Assembly (NCBI RefSeq): GCF_036669915.1
Contig: NC_089325.1
Coordinates: 12,666,735-12,730,734, forward strand
Source: Pocillopora verrucosa
Lineage: Eukaryota; Cnidaria; Anthozoa; Scleractinia; Pocilloporidae
Direction: 5' to 3'
Length of the DNA: 64,000 nucleotides
Shown: one piece after another, positions 53,048 through 62,752 of the stretch
Position numbering within the stretch: position 1 is the first letter of the stretch
Layout: every line of letters begins with the position of its first letter
Position numbers and translations under genes: made by a program
Notes under the pieces: model-generated
Database searches by the model: none
What the model was told of the DNA's origin: nothing
The model's input: only the letters and a program-made list of their open reading frames with translations

Positions 53048-55231
53048 CTATACTCTACAACAAGAGAGGGGTCCCCGCGCACAAATTGAATGGCCTCCAA
53101 GGTTAACCCCAGTAGTGCCATTCTCGTCAGCAGTTGGATTGTCTTTTGTTTCGTTACCCTCCACATTTTTAACATTTCTCTTCAACTGTGTAGCTAAACT
53201 CATAAACAAGTTCTCTACATTGTCTGCTTCTTTGGCAGATGTTTCCATGGCAATACAGTTTTCTTGTTCTGCAATCATTTGCACACTCCCAAAATCCACT
53301 TCTCTCTCTTGTGACAAATCACACTTGTTCCCTACCATATACATAAGCACTTTCTTGCTTGTAAATCTATGAACATCGTCAAGCCAATGTTGTTGCAAGT
53401 TGTCGAATGATTTTCGATTGGTGATATCATATGTTACAATGACGCCATCTGCATTGTGGTAGTAACTCTGTGTGACAGAACGGAAGCGTTCTTGGCCTGC
53501 AGTATCCCATACTTGCAGCTACAAATATAAAAGAAATAAATCAATAAATGTATAACAGGAATGAAAATAACAAGAGACTAACCCTTTACGCCTTAATATC
53601 AAGAAGAATATTTTGTTGAATATACTGTTCTCTTTACAACTGACAAAGTGAATTTCTTTCACAATCAGGAGCTTTTTGATTGGCTGATCAATTCCTGTAT
53701 TCTCGTAATCTTTATGTCTGATCCAGTTAAGTTAATGTATAGAGATATTAGATGTTAGTCACTCTAAGGAGTTAAAGGTCATGAAAAAAATTTTTCACCA
53801 CAAGTTAACTTATTTGAAAAAAAAAATTTTTAAATATTTCATTGTTAACTCTTTTAATTTGAGGCCTAAATAATGCACAGTCTCACAGGTTCAAGATTTA
53901 TTCAGGCCTAAAAATTTCACATGCTTCTTAATCAGTAAGCCGATGAATTATAGCTTGAGATCAGGACGTAAATTTTTCTTTTTTGAGTAGTAACACCTTT
54001 TTTTTGTTTCAGCTTTCTTTTTTACGCTTATGTTTTCCAACAACGAAGCGAGGACTTCCGATTTTGAAGGCTCATCACTTAATGGATAACAATTCAGCTG
54101 GCAACTCATATAAAGTGAAACAGAATTATCTATCATATCTAACACCTAAATATCTAGGCGAAAATTAAAAATTTCACATGACACCGGCTAAAGCTAATGC
54201 AAATGAAACAGAAAGTGGGAAAACTACCAAAACTAAAGGTAAATGGAAAACAAATGATTGTAATTGAATGTACGCGTTTCCGAGCGGAAGTCTCTCTATT
54301 ACTGTATTCCCAAAACGAAATTTAGCAAGTTGTAAATGAGCTAGGGTTTTATTCACGCAATCTGTTTGGGAAAAAGTTTCAACTTATTTTCCACACTGAC
54401 AATGTTGTGGTTTTACTGCGCATTTAATAATGGAAGTTAAATCTACGTTTTAAAAATGGGCATGATCACATCCTCGAACTTCAAGAACTCATTTGTATTC
54501 TGTAAATCAACAGAGGACGAATTTATTAAGAGGAAATGATCTGAGGAATTTTCGATTTTTAACACCCAGTCAACGAAATTACCAGCAAAAAGCAGTTGAA
54601 ACGTAGGCGCAAATTGCATATTACAATGGATCAAACACGCACGTACTTTCCAAGAAAGACAGCTGTTTAAAATCTTCGAAAAAAGAAAAAAAAATTCATA
54701 GTATCGTTGAATAATGTTTTTCATTGAACGTCGCTTTCTTATCGGACGTCGAGGAAACGATTATCATCATTTAATTCATAAATATTGTGGTTTGAAAATG
54801 AAAAACAAAACCGATGCCGCTCACGAAAGCGGGCAATGTTAAATTTCACTCTTGAATCGAGCTTGTACTGGAAACAATTGAAAATACTAAAGAAACAAGT
54901 TTATACTTAGACACATGATTGAAAGTTGCCAAAATCATCATTTAATTTAGGAAAATATGTAGTGACGAAATGCAAAAAAAAAAATTGCGAGCAGCTTTCG
55001 AAATCGAGTCTTTTTATGTTACAGCTTTGCTTCAGCAACACCGACAAACAAGTGTTATACCTTCACTTTTTCACCATCGACTTCTACAGTTCGTATCGTG
55101 AAATCCACGCCGATTGTAGGGCCCTGAGAAGGTGTAAAGAAACCTTTAGCAAATCTCTTCACCAAGCATGTTTTTCCGACGTTTGCATCTCCAATCAAGA
55201 TGATTTTGAAAAGATAGCTGTAGTCATCCAT
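53048..55231 (-). CDS. RAB30: Rab30-like small GTPase (213 aa, 2 exons)
   Basis: Exon 1 is 55231-55061 (57 codons, donor AAG/GTATAA) and exon 2 is 53518-53048 (acceptor TTTGTAG, phase 0). The G-domain motifs are complete: P-loop GDANVGKT (14-21), switch I TIGVDF, DTAGQE with Gln66, NKCD (121-124) and ETSAK (148-152). Two cysteines (210-211) near the C-terminus are the geranylgeranylation site. Human RAB30 (Golgi) begins MEDYDFLFKIVLIGNAGVGKTCL and has [18 protein letters not shown]. Here [23 protein letters not shown] and [18 protein letters not shown] are closest to it. Rab43 is the alternative, but adjacency to DDIAS, as in human, supports RAB30. The membrane-trafficking role is known for the family. 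Confidence 0.88.
53580..53780 (-). repeat. Interspersed repeat, family A copy 9 (diverged)
   Basis: ACCCTTTACGCCTTAATATCAAG at one end and TTAGATGTTAGTCACTCTAAGGAGTTAAAGG at the other mark a reverse copy. It lies in the Rab30 intron, 62 bases upstream of exon 2. Confidence 0.75.
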
Positions 55232-55439
55232 TTCACGTGCGAAGTTTCTTGAGTTTAGATCGCTTTGATGTTTGAAATATTCAGATCGATCTACGTTCTA
55301 GTATATTCCGCCAGTTAAACGATAGTTGGTAGAGCACTGATGAATCGACAGGGAAAAACCAACGCATAAAAGTAAAATTTACTTCGATAAATTTAGCAGA
55401 TTACATGCTGTACAATCACGCGCGAGAGTACTAGAAGCA

Positions 55440-55570
55440 TTGTTTTCAATTGTTTTGATTGGACAAGCCCTACATGACGTCATAAAATAACAACTCCGTG
55501 TCCCCAGCCTCGACTTCCGGCACGTTCCTTTCAGTTTCGTTGAGTTCCGTTTCCGGTTTCGTTACTGAGA
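55440..55570 (-). promoter_or_regulatory. Rab30 upstream promoter elements
   Basis: A palindromic CRE TGACGTCA (55475-55482), an ATTGG/CCAAT box (55458-55462) and an ETS-type ACTTCCGG (55513-55520) cluster about 230-290 bases upstream of the start codon. The grouping is typical of a housekeeping promoter. Binding is not shown. Confidence 0.5.
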
Positions 55571-57877
55571 AAGTATTTCCATCGCAATTGGGAATTTTTT
55601 ATTTGTTTATCGTGCTATTTTGGCCGCACGACTGAAAACTACCCTATGGGAAACTGAAACTAACCCCTGATTCTAATCAAAATATAACCACAAACATTTC
55701 CAATCTGAAACTAACGTCTCCTGTTTAACCGGAATATTTACACGATCTTAAAAGCAATACTTTTGCGCCCTTAAGGTCTTTCCGATTTTTGCGCTCGTGG
55801 TTAAGGAAGCATGTCACACTAAATACATCTCGGGGACTTAAGCGTAAAATCGCCATTCCTGATCTATATCAATCCTCTCCCGCCTTTAAGTCGACCTTGT
55901 TCCTTCTCAGACTAATGTTGCCGCCTGGGCGTTTTTATTTCTCCTCTAAGATTTTAATGTCTCGTTCACGTTGTTTACCCAAGTTAAGAAAAAAATGACC
56001 TGCCTGGAGAGCGATGTTGCTTGTTTAGTACCTTTAATTCAGTAAGATACAAACAAAATCATCGTGAATAAAATAATTGTGGCTTACACCCTATATGCTG
56101 CATTCAGTTATCAACACTCATCAGTTCCATTTTGAGGTGGAACGGCACTAAAGGATTGCTTGTAAGATCTTGCTTAGCATTTCTAGGGATTGAAGAATGA
56201 AAATTAAACAGATGAGATGAGAAACAAACTATACTCCCTAAAATCAGTTGACAGAAAGTGACCATTGGGACTGAAAATGCTGAGGGTGGGGAGAGGGAAG
56301 GGGGTGATGAGACAAAGAGGGGTAAATGTGGCAACAAGGAGACATCAATCAAGTCAAGAGCATGGCAAATCATTTAATTAAAACAAATTTATAATTTCCT
56401 AAATAGCTATGATACATATGCAATGGATTTAATCTTTTAATTCAACTCTCATGGTTACTCCTTTTGAAATTTCATTTATGAAATATGTAATTATTGACAA
56501 TAATTTTTATTTGATCTTTGTTGATGGTTATTTATACTTTTGAGCAGCACCAATAGTATAAAATCTACAATGTAAATATAACATAGCATTACCTGAGTTA
56601 CTTCATATTAGGAAGTGATATATTACTTATAAAGATGAAGCTATTATTACCAACAAACAACAATTTGTTAACGCAAGGAGCACCTAACTTTTTCAAATCC
56701 CAAAATCTCTTTCATCAATTCTCCCTACTGTCTGAAAATATTTCTTATAATGTCAGTACTGAGAATGCAGTGTTCAATCAAATTATGTCTCCTGCATGAT
56801 ATTTTCCTTTATTCTCCACAACTGACTTCTAGAAATTATATATTGATTTTTTAGGGGGAAGTGAAATTACTAAATATCTCTAGGTTAATTTTATTACTAA
56901 AAGCATACAGTTTCAAGCATACAATTCTTACTTTTAGGGAAAAATCCAAAGACATATTGGAGATTATCTAGTAAAACAATTAACATAATCTGTAAATCTC
57001 CACTGGAATGATAACTTGTTTTGAAATCTAATGTGAGAGTTATTTACATGTTAATCAATTAAACTGTTTGTGCTATTGGTGTACTGAATACTAAATCATG
57101 TCCTGCAGCTTATTTGTATATCTGTGTCATGCAATAGCACTATTCCTTTTATCTGTAAACTAATGTTTTTGGTGGCATAATTAAAAAAAAGATGGAAGTT
57201 TGATTTCAAGATAAACACAAAGTAGTAATAGAATTATAATAAGTTCTTGTTTCAGTGTACCAATCAAAGAGAAATATTGGGCCAGTTATTTCAAAAAGGT
57301 TCAGCAGCCTGAACAACATTGAATTTTTATTCTTGAGTTAAAAAAAAAGATGGATTTTTGAGAAAAAAATTAAAGGAAGCTTAACAGTTATTGCTAAATA
57401 AAACATTTGAGTTCTTCAGTGACCCATAATATAGTCCCCTTCACCACACTTGAAATATTGAGATCCCATAATGGACTCAAACTGTAACCTAAGAAAGCCT
57501 TTTTAATTAACTGGGCCATGTGGTTTGACATAAATCATGCTCACACTGAACATTCAAATTATTAAACAGTCAATCACCAGTGAATGGTGATCTAGGTTCA
57601 CTTGCCTGTGAATGCTTATTATTTCACATAGTCACAATGAGATAATTTTTACTCAGAAATCAAAGGCAAATCTTAAGATAGCCTTTAATTATAACCCCAG
57701 CTAACAAAAACAGACAACCCCACAACAATGTTACTGTGAATATGAACCCTGAATTTGGAACATTGAAAGGAAATATTTTTTCTGCTTGACACTTCATAGC
57801 ACAAGTATTAAATTTTTACAACCTAAAACTATTGCAAACTTCAGAGCCTGAAAGCAAACTTAACTCAAAGTCTCAAT
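55571..57877. other. Spacer between the Rab30-like and Rab33-like genes
   Basis: It is AT-rich with no gene recognised. A weak family B remnant lies at 56705-56850 (AATTCTCCCTACTGTCTG). The right part is probably Rab33 3'UTR. Confidence 0.45.
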
Positions 57878-59711
57878 TTACGTGGATTCACAACAATTTT
57901 TCCTGTGCTCTCCTGACTGATTCTTGAGTTTAATTCTCTTCTGTGAACCTCTGAATCTTCCTGATCTAGTTTTTGATTTGGTGCTCTGGCTATTGGAATC
58001 TTCACTTGTATAACGAAGTGGCCGATCCATAAAAGTTTTGGACTTAACGAGTTTGTGAGCAAGAGTTATAAAGATGGACTCAATTGTCTCCAGTTCTTCA
58101 TCATTCTTGGTTGAAATTTCCCACATTGGCATATTGTGAAGATCAGCAAATTTTCTTGCTTCGTTTGAATTGATTGTTCTCTCATGAATAAGATCGCATT
58201 TGTTACCAATCATAAGTTTTGGAACTGAGCAGCCCTCACCATCAATTTCAGTGAGTCCATAATGATCATATTCCTGTAACCAGGTTTCTAAAGCCCTGAA
58301 TGAGCCTTCCCTTGTGATGTCGTACATGAAAATAACAGCACTCACATTCCTGTAGTAATGAACAACCATGCTTTTACGAAATCTCTCTTGACCAGCAGTG
58401 TCCCATATTTGTAACTGCAACCAATCACATTAAAAGTTTAGTCATTTTAGTATGAAATGTATGTCCCAGAGAGTTGTTGATGATAAAAAATTATAGAAAA
58501 ATTGCCATAAGAAGGCCATAAATGAGTGCTTGCAAGGCTGTAAAAAGCCAAAAAAGCTTGTGAACTGAGATGCAGGATGGATAAAATGTACATTTATCAT
58601 TGACCAAGCATGAGGTCAAGATGACTCGATGATAAACAATTTATTATAAAGCAAAAAGATTTAAGAATCAAGAATGACTTGATTATTTTCAAGTGCTGGG
58701 AAAATGCCAGTTTTTTTTAGCACAATAAAATTTTTTCTTTGTTTAGATTGCCTTCTGCCATTTTATTTGACTCCATAGCCAAAATTGTCCAAAAGTAGGT
58801 GAGAGTAGCAACACAAGAGTAGAACACAAGATTTGCTTCATCTTGCCCATAGGCACTGACAGCCATGTTCATGAAACAAAAGAAAATCTTGAATAAGATA
58901 TAAAGTGGTAGTCATGATATGCTTATTGATGGAGTCAGTCTGAACCAAATTTCGAACCAACAGATACCTAGCAATTTCCTTGTGGAATATTGGCACAATC
59001 TGGGATGGTGAGGAGCAGTGAAATCTCCCCTGGCTAAGGATCTTCCATGCACCTTTAATTTTAGCACAAATAATTCAAGCAGGCTCTCTATCCTTCCATC
59101 TGGGTGAATCTCAGTTCGAAAGGCACTTGATAACAATTATTGCTGTTGATGCAGCATATTTAATGTTCTTCTGGTCGGTTTGGAATCTAAACAATTTATT
59201 ATTAAAGTGGATTATTGAAAGCTACTCATCTCTAATGCTTTATAAGAATAATTGGTTGATCCATGTTGCAAGATCTATCCATTCACGTCTTATGAGTAAT
59301 TGCACCAAGTGTATTGTTTCCTATGTTAATGCATGCATGTATCCTGAAACTTTATCGAGAAACACCGAACAAGATAGAAATCAAGACGTGACATTCCAAG
59401 TACACGAAATAGACGTGAATTGTGAGAGATTTTAAAAAGGAATTAATCCACAAGCACAAAGAACCGCAAGAAGACCTGCTGGAATAAGCATTTCAACTCA
59501 CCCGAACGCTCGACCCGTTTATTGTAAGCGATCTCTCCCAGAAGTCAACCCCAATTGTTGCTTCTGTCCTTTCAGGAAATTTCCCCGTGGAAAATCGATG
59601 AGCGAGGCAAGTCTTTCCGACGCCACTGTCGCCGATTATTATGATCTTGAACACTTGTTCTTTAGCTGATACTTCACGTTCTGCATCTTCGTCTTCTTTG
59701 TCGTGAAACAT
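57878..59711 (-). CDS. Rab33-like small GTPase (248 aa, 2 exons)
   Basis: Exon 1 is 59711-59502 (70 codons, donor CGG/GTGAGT) and exon 2 is 58414-57878 (acceptor GGTTGCAG, phase 0). The motifs are complete: P-loop GDSGVGKT (27-34), [12 protein letters not shown] (switch I), DTAGQE, NKCD (141-144) and a degenerate ISTK in place of the usual [38 protein letters not shown] and [11 protein letters not shown] match Rab33A/B. Near the C-terminus CC (244-245) is the prenylation site after a long basic tail. An insertion (about 122-135) lengthens the loop before NKCD. Rab33B acts at the Golgi and binds Atg16L1 in autophagy; that role is inferred from the family. It runs in the same direction as the Rab30-like gene. 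Confidence 0.88.
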
Positions 59712-60983
59712 AACGTAGTTGTGGTAATGTTGAGGAAATAATTTCAGTTATAAATCTTGGATACAGGCGAGAAAAGACTAGGTGATCATAGGGATCTAAC
59801 TTCACTGTGTCACGCACGAATTAGAGCATTCGTCGAGGAATTTCCTACCGGAAACAGAAATTCCTTCCATCAAAAATTAAAACAGTGGATTTTTCAATAA
59901 AATGTGAATGCCGGTAGGAGATGGAAAAGGAAAATAAACAAGTTAGCAGCGATATTCGTGCCTACGTACTGTTTTCACGAGCCGATATTAATTCTGGAAT
60001 TGTTGCCAAATTAAGCAGTGCCAAATATGGGGAAGCAGCCGCAGCTCGCGATTATTCGGGGCTCACAATGCGCTCATAGCGCGATGCTTGTATGATACTA
60101 TAAGAAAGTAATTTTGAATGGATTTTCAAAAGACCGAGTTGTTTCATCCTAGCCGGGGGAATTCGATCTCAAGCGATATTGTCCCTTTTTTTTTTTATTT
60201 TTATTTATTTTTTTTAATTTTTTTTTTTAAGATCTACACCACCAAGACCTAGCCCTTAATGTTCTCAAGTTCTAGGACTGAAGGTTAACTTAAGAAAAAA
60301 AATGTTTCATATCAGGAGCCATTACTTATTGAACTCCTGATCATATACAGTCCTTCCTGAGACTTCACTAGCCTGCGAAGTCAGCGCTTTTGTGTGTGCT
60401 TTGGAGCTTTGAGCGGTCTCAAACTCGTACTCGCAACTCGGGCGCTTAAATCATCGCCAGCCACTGGCTAGGATCGGAAGGTTTCTGATATCCAAGTGAA
60501 CCTCCCTCGGTCTTACTACTTTTGTTGTAAAACGACCTGTGAAGCCCCACGCACGCACTCCCATTGAGAACCATAGTAAAAGCTGACGTGTGAAAAGCCG
60601 GACGGGTTCACGTGAGCTGGTCCGGAAAAGCCGTCCGGCTCCACACTAACACCGCTCTTTTGCATTTCCTAAGAGCGTAAATTGAAATTAGATGAAGTAT
60701 GAATTTCTTGTTCTAACTCAGAGATAAAAGGGAAGAATTTTGATTGTAGAAAGTTTTTACTAATTGTCTAGGGTCTACCTTTCTTTGCATACAAGTAAGT
60801 CCTATTCGAGGTAAACAAATTTCCAAAAAATTTTCAACTCTTGGTATTCATATCATGAAAACATGGTCGGGACGGACGGGAAAATATTTGGCCCTCGGTC
60901 ATGAGGCAGAAACCTCGTTGAGCTCAGTCACTACGTCATAACCTCTAGCCAAAAATTCCTTGTCCGGCTCTCCCGCTCAGTCG

Positions 60984-61329
60984 TTAGGGACCTTAAGCAG
61001 TAAGGACGGCAACGCCAAGGAAAACTTCGATTAAAAAATGAATTTCTGCCTTTAATTAGAATTTAAAAAATGGCTGCATGTGTCAACTTCAGCATAACGT
61101 AGAAAAGAAGCGTAGAGTTCTAAATGGAAATTAAAATAATTTGCTGTCGCGGTTTCGGTTCGCAGACGACGCAAATTGTGGTGATTTCACGTTGTTGTTT
61201 TGCATAGGACGGCTAAGAAATGTACAAAATTTTAAAACGCGCGTGCTGAGCTATTGCTCTGCCAATTAGATCTTTTGTTTTTCCATGTCCTCGTTGCCGT
61301 CGCCATCGTGGTTTGCTTAAGGTCCCTAA
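60984..61329. mobile_element. MITE with terminal inverted repeats (346 bp)
   Basis: The left end TTAGGGACCTTAAGCA is the reverse complement of the right end TGCTTAAGGTCCCTAA allowing one mismatch. A second inner pair, GACGGCAACG / CGTTGCCGTC, extends the ends to about 30-37 bp. It has no open frame. If the outer TTA/TAA is part of the target site, a PIF/Harbinger-type three-base duplication is possible, but this cannot be settled here. Confidence 0.8.
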
Positions 61330-61354
61330 TGAGTACCCCATCTGTTATTGCCGG
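61230..61354 (+). repeat. 125-bp direct repeat, distal copy
   Basis: It differs from 61534-61658 at three positions and lies 304 bp from it. It contains the right end of the MITE plus about 25 bases of flank, ending ATTGCCGG. Confidence 0.95.
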
Positions 61355-61533
61355 TAGGAAGAAATATTCTGTTTACCTCTATCAAGATAATATAGTCAAT
61401 ATTCTCTTGCCTCTGTCCAGTTTTCGTGATCGTGCAACCCATAAGAGGTCCATAATCCAATAGGTACCGTGATTAAAAAATTAACAATAATGAAACAATT
61501 TTTTAGTATTTTTCAGTTTATTTTTCATATTCA

Positions 61534-61658
61534 TTTTAAAATGCGCGTGCTGAGCTATTGCTCTGCCAATTAGATCTTTTGTTTTACCATGTCCTCGTTG
61601 CCGTCGCCATCGTTGTTTGCTTAAGGTCCCTAATGAGTACCCCATCTGTTATTGCCGG
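61534..61658 (+). repeat. 125-bp direct repeat, copy overlapping the GPCR stop codon
   Basis: The last 10 bases (61649-61658) are the final codons and stop of the GPCR read on the minus strand. The rest is its 3'UTR. A candidate AATAAA (minus, 61522-61517) lies just beyond, so this copy is probably transcribed. Confidence 0.95.
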
Positions 61659-62752
61659 CTCGATCTGCTCACAGAAAATCTCCCGCGAAATTTCTTCGTA
61701 GCTAATATCAAAGCGCTCCTGAACTGTTTGTACTTCCAGGTATAAATGAGAGGATTTAAGCAGCTATTTGTATAACCCAGCCACAGAAAAATCAAACTCA
61801 CTTTGGGGTTGATTTTTTCCTGTTTTAGGATGTCTAGAAACAATTTTACACAGAAAGGAGTCCAGCAAAAAAAGTACGCCCCGATCACGGTAAGGAAACT
61901 TTTTGCTGTTCGAATGTCGGATGCGTGGGAGCGATGTCCCCGAGTTTGTCTGCTGTTTGAAGCAATAGGAGCGAAAATTTCGAAAGTTTTCCTTGGTGTT
62001 TCTATTCGAGAAGTCGATGAATATGAAATATCCTTCATTTGCAGTGGTTGAAATTTTTCACTTGACATGCAATTGGGAAAATTCTGAACGTTTATCCTCC
62101 GAACGTGTGAACGCGCGATTCCGAATATTTTCCAGTAGCAAACTGCCATTACAGTCAGTGCGAAACAGTATGTTAGCCCTAGCACTGCGATGGCGAAGAC
62201 GAGAGATCCACTTGATCCAGACCAGTCTTTTTCAATATCGCAGTTATCCAGATTAGGGATGAAACAGAAATATGAACTTAGGCCGAATTTTGGCGGAAGA
62301 GCACAGAACATAGCATAAAGCCAGACAAGCAAAGACGCCGCCACGGCTTTTCTCGGGCTAACAAAAGATATGTATTTGAATGGTTTCGCAATCGCAAACC
62401 ATCGGTCGAACGATAGTAGCTGCAAGTTCATGATGGAACAAATACAAAATAGAAAGTTTGCAAAGCCGATAAACTCCTTAAATTTGAATCCGAGTCGAAA
62501 GCCGCCACTCATTAAGGTGTCCAATGTCGTTGGGATTACAGTGAAGGCAACAAACAGATCAGCGAGCGCCAAGTTTACCACAAACCAGTTTGATTCCTTC
62601 TGACGAAGCTGCCTCGTGCGCACAATAACTATCACAACCAAGAAGTTGCCGGTAACCGCCAGGAAATTGACCACAAAAAGGGCAATGAAAGAAATGATTT
62701 TTTCTGAAGAAGACCAACTTGCGGTGAGAATTCCTGAGCGATTACAGGACAT
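61649..62752 (-). CDS. Class A G protein-coupled receptor, intronless, 367 aa
   Basis: Seven membrane segments are visible. Landmarks are GN36 in TM1, NLALAD65 in TM2, D116-R-W118 in place of DRY, F295-C-W-T-P299 in TM6 and N333-P-L-I-Y337 in TM7. N-terminal NRS (4-6) may be glycosylated. The usual TM3 disulfide cysteine (25 residues before Arg117) is a lysine, so the standard TM3-ECL2 bridge looks absent. The third intracellular loop (about 213-283) is long, with Ser- and Arg-rich stretches. It belongs to the rhodopsin-like class by motifs; the subfamily and ligand are not recognisable. Its stop codon sits at the edge of a duplicated 125-bp segment. It is not closely related to the receptor at 18486. 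Confidence 0.95.
   Translation of the reverse strand: MSCNRSGILTASWSSSEKIISFIALFVVNFLAVTGNFLVVIVIVRTRQLRQKESNWFVVNLALADLFVAFTVIPTTLDTLMSGGFRLGFKFKEFIGFANFLFCICSIMNLQLLSFDRWFAIAKPFKYISFVSPRKAVAASLLVWLYAMFCALPPKFGLSSYFCFIPNLDNCDIEKDWSGSSGSLVFAIAVLGLTYCFALTVMAVCYWKIFGIARSHVRRINVQNFPNCMSSEKFQPLQMKDISYSSTSRIETPRKTFEIFAPIASNSRQTRGHRSHASDIRTAKSFLTVIGAYFFCWTPFCVKLFLDILKQEKINPKVSLIFLWLGYTNSCLNPLIYTWKYKQFRSALILATKKFRGRFSVSRSSRQ

Larger units (their letters stand above)
59712..61648. other. Intergenic spacer, Rab33-like to second GPCR
   Basis: Next to 59711 is the Rab33 promoter. T-rich simple sequence lies at 60187-60228. A MITE (60984-61329) and a 125-bp direct repeat pair are listed separately. No coding gene was seen. 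Confidence 0.5.

Noticed and set aside
53865-53965. Second tRNA-derived SINE in the Rab30 intron (AGGCCTAAA, ACAGGTTCAAG)
   Set aside because: Only short words match; no box A/box B order on either strand.
55061-55231. Rab43 as the identity of the GTPase at 53048-55231
   Set aside because: The N-terminus ([10 protein letters not shown]) and GEKVKLQ segment are closer to Rab30, and DDIAS is the neighbour; phylogeny would settle it.
58912-59136. 74-residue open frame inside the Rab33 intron
   Set aside because: No recognised domain and no splice sites that would join it to either Rab exon in phase.
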